This document shows positions 48,803 to 62,503 of a stretch of 64,000 nt of DNA, piece after piece (the first letter of the stretch is position 1; each line of letters opens with the position of its first letter). This stretch comes from Aphelocoma coerulescens (Eukaryota > Chordata > Aves > Passeriformes > Corvidae). Under the pieces are notes generated by a model. That model did not search any database. It was not told where the DNA came from and was given only the letters and a program-made list of their open reading frames with translations. The stretch is from contig NC_091034.1 in NCBI RefSeq assembly GCF_041296385.1, positions 2,616,807 to 2,680,806 on the forward strand. The letters are read 5' to 3'. The position numbers were made by a program, and so were the translations under genes.

Positions 48803-51800
48803 TTGCTCCTTGCCACAGTAAAACTTAATCCCTTAAGTACAGGCAGTTTGAAACTGTCCAAATCAAAGTGCAACATCCCAGGTGCCCACTTGCCAGCCTG
48901 CTCCAGGAGATTGCTCCTGAAGCTTTCAAGATCTTAAAGGAAATAGGCTGCCCCAGTCACCAGCTGGTGCTGCTAGAATGAAGAACTCTGAACAAAGCTG
49001 GACCTTATCCCTCCAAACCAAGATGTTCACCCATTCCCCTGCAATCACCCATTCCCCTGGCTCCTAGGTCTGTGCTTCTTTCTATTCCATCTCTGCTCCA
49101 AGCCTCCATCAAGCAGCTGAAAACTCGTTATCAGCCCAGTATGGACAGCCTGAGACTGGCTGTGTGGAGAGAATGGCAGCTCCCTGCCTAGTTCCAAGGA
49201 GTTTATAGTCAGAGATGGCTCTGGTAGCCAGGGAAAGCCCTCATGAAACAATGACAGAGTGCCCAGTTGATGAGACCCTGGTCCCTGACCTTCAATCCCT
49301 TGGCAGCTTCCCAGGTTATCCCGAAATGAAATGGTGCTGCACAGTGGGACTGGAAAAGTTAGCCAAGGCTTGGTGCAGACTGCCACTGTCCATAGAGTCC
49401 ATCCAGAGTGATAACCTAGGGGGACAGAGAGAGATCAGCCTTCCCACTAGATGACTCTGCCTGCTTTGGTGCAATCTGCCCTCTTAAAACCAAAGATCCT
49501 GCTTTCCAGCAGTCACAGAGATTTGTCTTTCCTGTAGTCTGGCTGAGGTGGTGTCCAAACTGAGAACACTGAGGCCACAAAACAAGTGTTCCCCACACTT
49601 GGGTAGAGTGGGTGATATATAAAAATCTTTGCCTTCTCCTTGGCATGGGCAGCTCTCATGGGAACGGCCTGCCTGGAGGCAGAGGCTTCCCCAAATGCAG
49701 ATGGACAAGCAGCAGCTCCCAACCTGCCAAAACCCAGAGCTCATTGAGCCGCTAATTCAGTCCTTAGCTCAGTATCAGCATGTGTACATGACACTCTCCA
49801 CATATGTGAAGGGTAACATAATTAATCATTGGTGCAAATTCCTCATGTGAAATGGACAGGGGCTCAGACCCAGAGTGCTTGTGAGTAACTCCATCCTAGT
49901 GACTGCTTTGGGGTGATGAAGAAACATAAAGGTCTGAAGTAACAAAATACTCGGTTCTCCAAGGTAGCAGGATCCCGATCTTGGACCAGCATAGCCTCAT
50001 GCTGCACATTTCTGATCATACTCAGTACCTTTCTCCCAGCCTAGTTCTCCTCCATCCTTTCTGACGTTGAACAATCCACACCACACACAACAACAGTGGA
50101 TTTTCTGCAGGGCTGGAATACATCCCCTTTACTGCACTGTTTGTTGCATATTGTTATCAGCCTGGTCATTCAAACCCAAATTCATCCCTCCTGAGCTTGC
50201 CAGGCCAGATGGTAAGGGTATGTTATATGAAGGGTCCTGTGCAGTATCAAAAGGTGAGGGAGTTACAAACTGTGTCACCAGCAGGTATGTTCCCCACTGC
50301 TCTGGACTCGATGGAAAGCTGGGTTTACAAGGGCTGTGCATTGAACGTGGCCAAATAACTCAAGGAAGCATGACTGGGGGTCATGTGTACAAGACAGGGT
50401 CTTTTCTCTTGGAAATCAGCAGCACTGAAAGGGCCTTAGGCAATTGTGGAAACAACTTGAGCTGAGCATAAGCTTCCAGGACAAAAGAGAGCTTAGCTGG
50501 CAAACAGTGTTACAGGCTTTAGCAGAGGGACAGTGAATAGAGGGGAAGCAGCCTATCCCTGAGCATGGCAGGAGCAAGTCCATCGCTGCCATATGGACAC
50601 AGGTCCATTGCTGGCACTTCAAAGAATTTGTTGACAACATGGAGGAAACGAGGGAGGGGGCACAAGCACAAGTCAAAGTCTAGAAAAGCTGCGTCCAAGC
50701 AAGAGGCAGCAGCAGCTTTAGGTTACCAGAGAGATGCTCAAGTTGTGGCCCAGCTGCACACCTGCAAGGAGGTGTTTGAGAGCAAGTGAGTTTCAGCTCT
50801 GCAGAGAACAGATGCAGCAGATACACATGCTTTGCAGCAGGGAAAGCAATAAAATATGGGAACAGGTGACTTGAGGACCTGGTGGAGCACTGCTTCTCTG
50901 GGCTCAAGGCTGACTATCCCACTTTCAAAGCCCTGTCCTGGGTTTGGCCATAGATCTGAGCTTGGGGCAGGGGATGTACCACTACAATCCTATAGCAAGT
51001 TCCTGGCAGCAGGACAGACCAGTGCATCAGAGCTGTCCCTCTGTGCCACAGTCTCCACCTTGCACAGAGCAGAGAACAAGTAGTTCAGGAGGGTGTACAA
51101 GGCACACACTTTTTTTTTTCCCAGACAGAGCCTTAGATAAAGAACAGGGTCAGGATTAATGCAGCTGCTGCCCCCAGGCCAACTGCACTACAGGCTTGTC
51201 TGCTGGAGCAAAGCACTCAAACGGGCCCACCTTTGTCTAGCAACTGATCTAAAGGCTTGTCCCTCCCCAAATACATAGCCCCCTGGCCTGGCCTGAATGC
51301 ATGTCTTCACCAGAGCCTGCCGTTCAGCTGAGCGTGTCTCTGATGGCTGGTTTTGAGTGTCTGGAAGCCCTCCTGGTATGGCAGGGTCTGGGGCTGGTGT
51401 TCTGACCTTACAGCCATCTCCCCAATGCTGTTATCAACCTGATGTGGCCTCAGGTTTCGCAGAGGCCAGTGCTGTCCATCAGGGTTTGCTAGGGAGGAAA
51501 CTGCTGGGGCAGCAGCACTGCCAGTGCTCAAGGGGCATCCATCTTCCTGGGAATCCTTCCTCACCCCCATGGGATACCCACCTCTTCAGTGGTGAGCCAC
51601 TGGACTGTCATTTCTGAGCTCTTCCAGAGGCTCCCTGAGTATCACAGCAGCCAGTTCCCTTCAGTTCCTCATATGCATGCCCTGCCCTGCCCCACAGTCT
51701 GCCCCAGCAGCGTTCAGGAGCACTCCAGCAGCACAGGGATGCCTCTGCATCCAGCCTTAAGATCAGCCATAAGCAAAATGGGTCTTTGAGAAACAAATGC

Positions 51801-52204
51801 CAAGAAAAGCCCAAGTAACCTCAGAATACGACTGGTGGAGTTATGGGGCACAAAGAAGAACTGAGGTCGCTCATCCATGTCCTCCTCACAACCAGCAGGA
51901 CATGACATGCATCAGCACAAATCACAGAAACTGAAATGCATGTCCCAGCTTTGTTTTGAATACCTCCCAGCTGACAGACTGTGGATGTAGGATGAATTTG
52001 CCCCCCCCATCTGCTTGCTTTTCAGAGCCCTTACTGCACCTGGCTTTCACTAACCCTGCATGGCAGTGAGTACTACTGTTCAGTTACACACAGTAGAAAG
52101 ACCCTTCCTTTAGCTGGATTTACACCTGCTGACATCTCCCCTTGGCAAATTAGCTTCTTCACCTGTTCTAACTTACAAAATTACATTCTTGCTCAGGCTG
52201 TGAC
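48803..52204. other. Unique non-coding sequence
   Basis: No exon, RNA gene or recognisable repeat is seen apart from a T10 run at about 51111-51120. Confidence 0.5.
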
Positions 52205-52500
52205 AAAATAAGACCTTTTAGTGATGGAGCTTGTCAGGGGCTTTTGGAAAACCAAGGACACTTTTCTAAGTGACTCTCCCTGATTTATGTATGTTTCTTC
52301 CTTCAGCTTGCTGCCCTGGAGATGCACTACCTCTGCAGCAAGTAGTCATCACAACCTTCTTCCAGGTGAACATGCACGTCTATTAATACAAGTTTCTATT
52401 TTAATATTGATAATTTGCTCAGTGACCTTTAGTTTCCTAGGTCTTTATTTCAAAAACCTGGTATCATATTTACCTGCCTTCTGGGACAGACATTTAGACA
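52205..52500 (-). mobile_element. Ancient CR1/L3-like LINE relic
   Basis: Phrases on the plus strand near 52229 ('gcttgtcaggggcttttgga') and near 52461 ('gtatcatatttacctgcctt' followed by 'ctgggacag') resemble the reversed pol region of old CR1/L3 LINEs found across reptiles. Matches are patchy and boundaries are guesses. Confidence 0.4.
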
Positions 52501-55500
52501 GCAGGGCCCACTGAACACCTAATTTGGCTCCAGCCATTCTGAGTTCCGTGTGCCCTGGTGACCTTCCATACAGTTTATCGGCTTGTTTTGAAACTTTCCC
52601 ACTCAACTCCTTGGCACCAGGCAATTTCTCATCTCTGTTCTCCTGGGAGGCACTGCTGCAAACTCCAGAGACAGGCAAGGGTTTCCCACACATCTGTGAT
52701 CACTTCTTCCAGTGGTGGGCATAGGGCATCTCCCTGCCCAGGCAGCATCACTGCTGGGATGCCTAAAACCCCTCCCTTGAGAAACAAGCCCCATCATCTC
52801 CTTGGATTGGCTGTGGGACCAGGTGCCATCCCCCAGGCAGGAACAGGTCTCTACCTAATCTGGGGGAGCAGGATACACCTCAGCAAAGAAAAGGACAATT
52901 TCGAGGTGCAGATTTCAGCATTTCCCCTGCGCCAGAGGCCAGTCTGTTCATATACCATTTACGCCATCCCACCACGCAACCCCCAGCTTTTCACATCTCT
53001 GCTGCCTGCGGTACTTCAGGGTGGTAGAGCAAGAGCACACTTAGGCACATGGCTGACCCTGCAGACAAGTCGGGGTGTGCAAGGTGTGCATGTGACCCAT
53101 CACCTATGGATTTCATAGCCCTCAGTGATGCAGGCAGGGAATTATCCAGGTGCGGCCCCTGCTCGCACCTCTCCATAGCTATAACCAGAGCAAAGTGAGT
53201 TTCTTCCATGCCAGAACCAACATTAGCCTGCAGAAATATCGTTCCTCTCCTTCCCTATGGACAGAGGTTTAGCACTGGCCCACCAGCTCCCTAGAAGTAG
53301 GGCAGGTGAAGCCAAATACTTTTACTAATCCCAGCTCCGAAGAGCTGCTCTCAGGTTACAGACGATGTGAATAGGATCTATGTTCCAGGGTGATCAGACT
53401 TCCTGGAATTTCTGCAGGACCAGTTATCTGTTCCTGTAACCATCTGCAGCTGAATGTGCTGGTATGGCCCACATCCAAAATGCCCCCATCTCCTCAGAGC
53501 CCAGTCTGAGGTCTTTGAGTAAAGCACGAGTGGCAGCAGAAAAACTACCCCACAGCTTCACACATGGGTCTCCCAACCGAACAGCCCAGAGCACCTCAGA
53601 AACCTGATATCTGCCAGCCTTCCATAGCCCAGATGAGAAGAGACAAAGAACTCTCAGCCACCAGATGTGGAAGTGTGACTCCCTAACTTATATCCAGCCA
53701 CAACCTGACACTGACCGCATGGATTCATTTAGGGTTGACTCAGCTCTGCAGCATCACTGAGAGATTGCAGCACACCTGAAACGTCCCTCAGTTGCCCTGT
53801 CCCCGGAGGAGTCTCTCAGATCAAGAGGAATCCTCACATAGCCGCCTGTTTTTTCCTAGTAGGTCTGATGATGCCTTGGGACGTCAAGAGGCCCTCCAGG
53901 CTAGGCTGATGGTGGAAGCTTGTCCTTTGATGAAAGCAAAGGGAACTGCAGTGAGCAAACAGCTCAAGCCAAGTGAATCCAAACAAAGAATATCTCTCCA
54001 CACCCCTTGCAGAAGACACTGCAGTCTCCACTGCAGTACAGAGTACAGTGGTTTTTTCCCATCACTACTAATGCTGGTTTCCTGAAAAAAGTCTTAGGGC
54101 TTTCAGGCATCACTGCAGGGCTTAGGGAGTATTCAGGCTGGCATATACACCCTGTCCACAGGCTCCCCTGCTGCCCAAAAGGCAGCTTCCAAGCCTCTGA
54201 GTACCTCCCTCTTCCACGGCCACCCATGTTACAGCAGCAGAGATGAGCAGAGGTGTTGTCACCCAGCTGTGCCTGTTAGGGACCAGCAGATGCAGTTCTG
54301 CCAGGTGAATGACATATGCATGAAAAATGCTTAACGCAGCACCTGTGTCCAGTCTTGGGCCTGACCAGAACAGCAGCTCACAGGCAGGAGGATGAGCTGA
54401 GTAGCTGTGGTTTATGGGGTAACTTCATCCCTGCTCCCCATTGCAGTCACTAACACCAGTAGCACTGCACCTCTGATCCCGACCTGCAAATAGGCTATGT
54501 GTCCTTCCTGCCATCAGTCACCTCCATAAGGACCACAGTGCTACTCCATTCCCTGCCCAGCTCATACCTGGCCATTCACAGTCTTGTAGTTGCTTCCCTA
54601 CTAAAGACTCTGCTTGCCCATGAATTTGCCTCTCTGCTTTCCAGCCTGAGACATTGTAGGCAGGAAGAACTGTCAGGGAACCATGGAGAAAACATCCTCT
54701 TTATCCCATTTTCCACCATCCTGCAGCCCTGCTACTACATTTCTCCAGACTTTCCAGCCATCATATACATGGTGACATACATCCCTAGTTTTTCCTCTGG
54801 GTATCCTTGGATCAGCCTAAGTAGTTGCCTGACAGCACAGGCAGCCTGTCCTCTCATGGCAAATTCTGCTCAGGGCTTCACACATTAATAGACAGCAATT
54901 AACCACATGAAAAATGACAGAAAAGTCCATGGATAGACAGTCACTTTGTTCTGTGCTTCCTGCTCCTCAGCAAAGCATGTTCTTTGCCAGGCTTTGCAGG
55001 GGAGAAAACACTTTTGTGTGTGAGAAGCTGTGTGTGGCAATAGCAGCCTCAGCAGCATGAGACATAAATCTGATGGCAGACCATCCTTAGCCAGATGAAA
55101 CCATCCTGCAAGATCTCTGTCTGCTGCTCCTGGGACAAAATCCACAGAAGGAGCTGGAAACACTTTATCAGAGCTTTCCAAGAAGAAAACAGGGGATCCA
55201 GCTCCACTACCAGTGAGCCCTGGTGCTTGCTGTAGATTCTGATCACCTCAGCGTCTGAGCAGGGTTTCTAGGAGAGCACCATCCTCACCACTGCAATCTG
55301 GCTCCCAGGGAGTGGTCTGTGTCCTGAGGAATGTGGCTCTTCAACTGAACTCCAAAGGCTTTTGCAAGCCTTTCAATCCCAAACACAGGGACTGAGAAGG
55401 GGGTGAGTGCCCCCTGAGGAGGGGAGAGCAGTGGGGTAGGATTAGAGCTGGCACTAACGCCCTGCTCTCCGCAGCGGCATCTGAGCAGCACAGGGAGAGG

Positions 55501-57984
55501 TCAGGATTAGGGGAAATCCTTTGAGACCAAAGAGGAGTTAAGCAGCTCTCTCCTTGCACACACAGAGGGGGGACCCCCAAACCTCCACCCTGGAAAAGGC
55601 CATGCTGGGGGCAGAAGGCAAGGGGCAGCCTTTGTCCCTTTGATTCAAAGCAGAGAGCAATTAGGCGATGGACTTAGAGCACAGGGAGCACCACTCCCTG
55701 CCTCCACAGGGATCTCTCTCTGTTTCTCTGCTTTCTTTCATTCTCCACCCCAACTCCTAAATCCATCTGCACTAGGTCTTTAATTGCATTAGCTCAGCAC
55801 CTTTCACTGGGAAAAATTTAAGATGGTTTCAATACAGTGATTGCTTTTTACAGCCTCAGGACAGGTTTGACAGCAACCATAGGGAGTGGTTTAACACAGA
55901 GAAATTTATCCTGGGTGCCTGTTACATCTAAAGTACAGTAGGTGCTCTTAGTAAACCCAGCCCCTGTAGCAACCTGGAATGACAGGTTTCATAAAAAACA
56001 CACCCATATTTTGTGAGAAGACAGAGATTGAAGACAGGAATCCCAAATGGACAACTCAGAGGCTCCAGTCTCTGCAATGAGGACCTGACGCTTTGTGTTC
56101 GCAACACTGAACATCACTTACAGGCTGCTTGGAGACAACTTTGGACACCCTGGCACCCCCTCAAGCTCCAGAGACACGGATCAGCCAGGCAAACACAGTG
56201 AGTAATGCAGCCCCTTGAGGGCTGGGAAGGTGCTGCTGTCTCCATATCCTCCTCCATCCTTCTCCACTCCAGTGGTAGCTCCTCCTGTAGAGATGCAGGC
56301 ACCAACTGCTGCCAGGTCTTTGGGAAGATGGTATCAAACCAGCCTTACACTGCCTCCTCCTCGTCCCTGTTTCCCATATTCCTTGCTTGGCAGCATTTAG
56401 TAACGAATGCACCACTACCTGTGACAGACACAGGGTGCTCACCCCGTGCAAGTGAGCAGCCTCGCTCTGCTCAGATCCCAATCTCTGCTCGAATTTGGTC
56501 AAGGATGGGAGTTCTCCCACTATCTAGGAATGGCCACGGAGCCACTCCATGTCCATCTCCATTTTCAGGTCAGTTCCAAGAGGCCAGGAGCCCTGCAGGG
56601 GCAAAGGAAAATGGTCCAAATATCTCACAAGAAGCAATCTCATCTTCACCTAGGGATTTCACCCCCAGTGCTGTTTGCACTCATCCCATGAGATGGTTAC
56701 ATGGAAGCACCAAGGAAATCAGAACTGTGCAAATAATCATCCCTTTAACAGGCTGAAAACATCACTTTCTTTACCCCAGCCTAGAGCTGTTTGTTGTAAA
56801 CCTCTTCCATCTCTGCTCAGGCTCCACTGTGTGGTCCCGCACCCTGGACCCTTGTCCCCATGTCCCAGAGGGGACAGTGCCGAAAGGTGAGTGGCTCTAA
56901 TATGATTTGGAAGCATTTGCAAGTGTGATCATACACATGTTATGACAGGGAGTGACACATGGGTCATTTGCACCTAAGGCTGGAGAAGACCCCCCCAACC
57001 CAGTCCTTCCATTTGTCTAGGTATGTGAGAGCCAAGAGCAGGCAGATGTTGAAGGAGATGGAGAAGACATGGCAGATTTCAAGGGATTTCACTCTCATCC
57101 TTCCAAAACATTGTCTCCACATTTCCTCTAAGGCTGAGATAAACAATCCAACATCCATCCTGCCACCTACTCCTCCCAGCACCTTGGCCAGGTTTGGTGC
57201 TGGGTTTGGCTGGAGACTGAAGGCAAAAAATAGTAATTATGGAGGCAGGATCATCAGCCAGACACTTTCCCATATGACAAAGCAACATTTGTAGGGGTGG
57301 AAGTATGGCTGATGCACCTGAAAAGCAAATACGACTTGAGCAGTCTGTCACGGTATAAACTCAAAGGCAGTTAGCAGGCCAGATTCATCATTGCTGCATT
57401 TGTCACAGGAAGGTTATGGAATCTATAAAATCTCCATTTTAGATAAAGACATGGCATAGGTCCACTCCCTGTCCTCTCATGCATGTTCCCAGCTGCTGGA
57501 AAATCTCACCCATGAGAGCAGAGTACTGCATAGACACAACCTTCTTTCAGTATTGGACAGACTAGGAAGATTTTTGCCTCCTGATGCTCCCACAGTACTT
57601 TTTTCAATCCCTACTGTGCAAAAAAAGAAAAAAAATCCCGATCTCTTTTTGTGAAGTGGTGGAAATGCACTTAGAGTAACTGTAGAGTAAAAACTATCAT
57701 TACCTAGAAACTTCTGCAGAGTCCCCCGGGGCGCAAACTCAGGAGCTGATTTAAGCTATAGGGCACACTCCTATCTAATACCTTAGCTCTGGCCCACTTT
57801 CCCTCTCCTCCTGTCTCTCAGTTAATGCACACCTGAGTAATTACAGATGTTCTAGGCAAACTGCAAGTTATGCCTCTAGATGCAGTTTGTGATTTGCAAA
57901 GCAGCGAGTGTACAAGTAAAGATACCCAGGAAGAAGCAATTTGCAAATTATTTTACATGATTAATTATAGAAGTGAATATAAAA
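52501..57984. other. Unique non-coding sequence
   Basis: No coding exon or RNA gene is supported. The segment at 57350-57984 is AT-rich with several TAAT cores (for example 'catgattaattatag' near 57956) and may be a regulatory element. Elsewhere nothing is recognised. Confidence 0.45.
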
Positions 57985-58690
57985 ATGTAGGTTAGATGGG
58001 CCCTCTGGAGGTCTATTGTTCAAGCCCCTTCTCAACATATGACTAAACTTGAATTTAGACCTGATTGCTCAGAACTAGGCTTTGTCTAGAGTGCTGAAAC
58101 TCTCCAAGGATGGAGAGGGTTTTTGGTCACAGCCTCTCAGGGTCTCTTTCCAGTGCTTGACATTTCCAGGATGGAGAAATTTTCCCTTATGTCCCATCAG
58201 AGTTTCTCTCAGTGCAACATGTTCCCATGTTTCTCTGTGCACCTGAGCTGGCGTTTTTTTCTTCTGTACAGGTGTCTTTCGTAGTGGCACAGGCAGTTAA
58301 ATCCCCACCGAGCTCCTCTTCTCCACATGCAGCAAACCTGCATCCTTCCACTTCCGCTCAGACATCACATCCTCCAACCACCAACCACCTCTGTGGCCCT
58401 CAGCTGGACCCACCTCAGTTTACAGACCCCTTTCTTCTGTAGAAGAGCCAAAATGGGGAACAGGACCCTCTTTGTTCTTCCCAGCTTCCTGTCACATGAG
58501 GATACTCCATCCCAGGATCTGCATTTGCCCCAAACCTCATGAATTTTCTGCCAGCCTCCTGAGCATGTCAATGTTCCTCTGAACAGCAGCTCTGACCTTC
58601 AGTGTATTTACCACTTCCCTCAATTTGGTGTCACCCTCAAACTTTCTATGGTTGCATTCTCTCCGCTCATTTAGATCACAGCAACACAGC
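57985..58690 (-). mobile_element. CR1 LINE, longest copy in the window (~700 bp)
   Basis: The minus strand is a CR1 with its 3' end near 57985. Plus-strand landmarks in order are: 'gggccctctggaggtc' at about 57997, 'ctctccaaggatggagaggg' at about 58101, 'ttccagtgcttgacatttcc' at about 58149, 'aaattttcccttatgtccca' near 58177, then far to the right 'gcatgtcaatgttcctctga' near 58562, 'gtatttaccacttccctcaa' near 58604 and 'tttggtgtcaccctcaaact' near 58624. The two ends match a CR1 layout, with a divergent middle. There is no intact pol frame. Older than the copies at 5.5 and 9.1 kb. Confidence 0.8.
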
Positions 58691-59073
58691 GTATCTTCAT
58701 TTTATCCTCCTAAAAAACAAAAACTAGACTTTTCCAAATAAAAAAGGCCTGTGATTTTGAGCAAGCACAGCGCTGGTCAGTGCATTGCCCAGCCATGCCT
58801 TTGGTGAACAGGGATGGGATGGTTTCAGTGAGCAGTGGGACCAGCCTGCCCTCCATAAGCACAAATCACAGGATGAAACTTCCCACCAACTGGGAAGTCC
58901 ACAAGTCCCTAAAAGGCTGCAAAGCAAATAAATACCCACCACATGGGGCATAGGTTGGAGGGTGGGATGCTGAGGGGAAGCATTTATCAGTAGAGCAGAA
59001 GCAGATCCTTCAGACTATGGTGACCTCAGCAAGAGACCTGGTTCATGCACTTCTTGCCCCATATGGTGATCAG
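58691..59073. other. Unique non-coding sequence
   Basis: Short unique gap between two CR1 copies of opposite orientation. Nothing recognised. Confidence 0.5.
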
Positions 59074-59257
59074 GCACTGAACAGACTCCCCAGGGAATGG
59101 TCATGGTCCAAGGCTGCCAGAGCTCTAGGAGCATTTGGACAATGCTCTCAGGCACAGGGTGGTATTTTGGGATGTGCTGTGCAGGGCCAGGAGTCAGACT
59201 GATTGACCCTCGTAGGTGCCTTCCAGCACAGGATACTCCATGATTTTTATTCTTGAA
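59074..59257 (+). mobile_element. CR1 LINE 3' fragment (only plus-strand copy)
   Basis: It reads in sense: 'cccagggaatggtcatggtc' near 59089, 'aaggctgccagagctctagg' near 59111, 'acaatgctctcaggcacagg' near 59139, 'gtgcagggccaggagtcaga' near 59179 and the tail 'aggatactccatgattttta' near 59231. It corresponds to the same 3' region as the minus-strand copies at 5503, 22738 and 61765. Confidence 0.87.
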
Positions 59258-59506
59258 AGGTTACAGCTTGGCTTCACCTCTGAGGAACTGAGGTTGTGCA
59301 GAGGCCAATAAACTGCTGGGCTGCAGCTCCTTTGGTGTCTATAGGAAAAAAACAGTTCAAGATGTGCAGCACAGCCTTTTCTGTCCTCTCCTCATGGAGG
59401 AAAAATAAAGGGGGTCTTCAAGGGCAACAGGACCTGGGAACCAGAGACAGTCACAGCCAGGAGGAGAACACAGCTACAAGGTGCAAAGAAGGTGCAAAGA
59501 CTAAAA
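59258..59506. other. Unique non-coding sequence
   Basis: Nothing recognised between the CR1 copy and the duplicated segment. Confidence 0.5.
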
Positions 59507-59653
59507 ACCCCACTTCTCTTTGGGTTCCCTTAGCGCCTTCCATGGTGCAGAGGTCTTCAGGCTGCCAGCATGTTGCATTATCCCAACAGCAACACCTCAG
59601 TGAGACCTGTCACAGTTCTGCCTTCTCTGGTACCTGGCAATGTTACCAAAACA
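59507..59653 (+). repeat. Copy A of a ~147-bp direct repeat
   Basis: Aligns without gaps to 61348-61494 at an offset of 1,841 bp. I count about 15 differences, or roughly 90% identity. The family is not recognised. It could be two copies of an interspersed repeat or a dispersed segmental duplication. Both copies lie in the same orientation. Confidence 0.92.
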
Positions 59654-61347
59654 TGTGTCATTGCCTTCAGAATGCTCCCGCCACTCCTGCCCAGATGCCA
59701 GTATCCCCAGGCAGGAGCAGCAGGCCCCAGCCCCTGCATGTGAGCACAGGCAGGGGGGTGCGGGCAGCGGGGTGAGCAGGGTGCAGGCAGCAGTGAGCCG
59801 GTGGCAGGGGCCCACAGCCGGGCAGCCCACAGCTGAGAGCTGTCAGGCAGCTGCCTGCTGGGGTGGGCTGGCCAGCCCTCTCTCAGGGACATCAAGGGTG
59901 GAGGGTGGGAGGAGGACAATAGTCTGTTTTGCACTGAGCAGGAAGGATCTTTTGGAAGAGAGTGGCTGAGCAGAGAACAACAGAGCCTGCTGGAGGCAGA
60001 GGGGGGTTTGCAAGGAGGAAGAACCAGCATCGTGCAGCAGAGGACGTATTACAATGCGGGGAGAATCTGGGCTCTTCCCCACCAGTCTGGCAACCACAGG
60101 ACACTTCCCACACATGTTCAGGACAGGACAACATGAGGCACTGAAACTCTTTCATGCCATACCAGACTGTTGTTGTGCGGGGAGGGGGGGGAACCCCAAA
60201 GAGCCTGGGGCTGGCCAGAGCTAAGGCTCCACAAATAACCTCAGAAACCAAGGAGGCAGCCAAAATGTGTAGTGTAATCACAGATAAACACATAGTCTAC
60301 TCAAGTTACACTGGGGGGAAACCACCGACCACAAGCAGACAGGAGAAGAGAGGAACAACAAGCAAAACGGAGAAAGGAAAATCCACCAGGAGAGACAAAA
60401 GCAAGTCAGTAAATCACAAGGGCTGCTGCTCTTCTCCTGACCCTCTCCTTGTCTTCTCTGCCTGAGAAACTTCAACCTTGCAAATTTTGCAAGGAAGAGC
60501 TCAGAAACTGGTAGTACGAAGCTCAGGCGGGAGCTCCACCGAGAATCTGCCTCTGACAGACATTTCTGCTGAGGTGGATGGAGAAGTGCATGGAGATTTA
60601 CTGCTGGGCACCCAGGGTAACAGAGATGGTGGCCAAGCTCTGCACTCCCACAATAGGCTCTGCAGCTCACTCCAGTTCCAAAAAAAACAAGGGTCTTGGA
60701 AATACTGTGGAAATAGCCATACTGGTGGAGAGGATCATTTCCCCTTGCAAATCGCAAGTTCACACAGTAAGGAGCTAAAGGGATACCATGAGCCGGACTG
60801 AGTGGAGACCACCATTGTCATCCAGGGAAAACTTTTCAGAGCACATTGGACTGAAGATGCGCAGATGGTCTGGAGTAAAAAAACTGCAGGCATTTCCTCC
60901 TTTCCTGCCAGCACCTCCTGCCCAGCCCTGCGCTGGTCTTGCAGGAGCCAATTCACAGATGAGTGCAGGCACAGGAATGCAGTGGGAGTAGAAACTTCTT
61001 TGAAGATTCCAGCCACGGCATGGCCAGTGGGAATGCATAGCTGGAGAGGCTGAGCTGGGAGATAGCCACTGCTATGAGATCTGCCATGAAATCAGTTCCT
61101 GGGAACGTTCTGCCAACCAGCCGCAGCTTTCCTGTCAGGGGTAAACATCCACCAAAACAAAAGAAGATTTTGCTTTTCTTTTGGAGACGTGGAAGTAAAT
61201 GCAATACAAGTAATATCTTCACAAACTGTGCTTCTGCCCCAGCCCTCCATGACCTGGGTGAGCTTCAGCAGGTCCTTGTAGGATGGATGTTGGGGGTTGC
61301 TTCTTGGAGAAGTCCTTCCCAAAAGAAAGGAGTCTCTGGCATTAGAC
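59654..61347. other. Unique non-coding sequence between direct repeats
   Basis: No exon or RNA gene is recognised. 59740-59850 is G-rich with CAGG/CAGC words. Confidence 0.5.
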
Positions 61348-61494
61348 ACCCCACTTCTCTTTGGGTTCCTGTAGCACTTTCCATGGTGCAGAGGTCTTCA
61401 GACTGCGAGAACATTTCATTATCCCAACAGCAACAGCTCAGTGAGGCCTGTCACAGTTCTGCCTTCTCCAATACCTGGCAATGTTACCAAAACA
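61348..61494 (+). repeat. Copy B of a ~147-bp direct repeat
   Basis: Partner of 59507-59653. The homology stops sharply after the shared 'tggcaatgttaccaaaaca' at the right edge and before the shared 'ccccacttctctttgggttc' at the left edge. Confidence 0.92.
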
Positions 61495-61764
61495 CAGACA
61501 CGCTGGAGAGTTAGGCTTAGCTTTTTAGGGACCCACCTGAGACAAAAAGGTGATAAGTTAAAACATGTGAAGTTGGTGACTCTTTTGGCACTTGAGGGCC
61601 AAGTATCTGTCCAGGTGTAATGCATTCAGCTGTAGCCCAGACACCAGAGCAGGGGGCTCAATACTGACAATAAAACATCCTCTCACCCTGGAAAGCCAGG
61701 CAGGGTCTGGTCCTACCATTGGGTGCATAGTCCTATCCCTCTACATGCCACTATGGGATCCTTG

Positions 61765-61915
61765 AATCACAGAATGATAGAATATCCTGACTTGGAAGGG
61801 GAACATAAGAATCATTGAGTCCAACTCCTGGCCCTGAACAGGACAACCCCAAGAATCCCACCATGCGCCTGACAGCAATGTCCGAATGTTCCTTGAGCTC
61901 TGGCAGGCTGGACTC
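61765..61915 (-). mobile_element. CR1 LINE 3' fragment
   Basis: Minus-strand CR1 tail. Plus-strand landmarks are 'cacagaatgatagaatatcc' at about 61768, 'cattgagtccaactcctggc' at 61814, then 'ccttgagctctggcaggctg' at 61891. Same subregion and truncation range as the copies at 5503 and 22738. Confidence 0.88.
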
Positions 61916-62503
61916 TGGACTGCCCTTCCATCCAAATGCTGTCCCAGGTGCTCCAGAGGAAGCCAGAACATTTACCGTCTCAGGAAAATGAGTGGCTTGC
62001 ATGGGAGTAAGTCATTCTCTTCTGGGACCCAGCTCCAGGTCTGCAGAAAGGCTGCTCAGACTCAGTTCCTCTGCTGTGCAAACAGATATACAAAAAAACC
62101 ACCAGAATATACAAAGTATTCCTGAGCTACCAGCCAAACATCCCTCCTGTTAAAGGCATGACCTCTCTGCATTACCAGCTTTCTGTAGAGACCACACATA
62201 ATGCCCGTGGATAAATCTCCCCTCTCCGGTTTCCATTTCCATGAGGCCAAACTGCTGGCTCACACCTTCTTCTGCTCTTCACAGGGCATCATGCCCTGAG
62301 CAAAAAAAAAACACCTGCTGCTTTCCTTCCTTCACAAAAGAACCCCAGGGACCACAGCCCCAACCCCCTCATGTGCCCCTGCAGCCTGGGCAGTGCTTAA
62401 GAAGCTCCAGCATCCACGCTGAAGGATACTGTGAGCAGAAGGATGGGGAGGACCCTTGTGAAGGCAGAAGCAGTTACTTTTTGCCTGTCTGTGGAAAGAC
62501 AGG

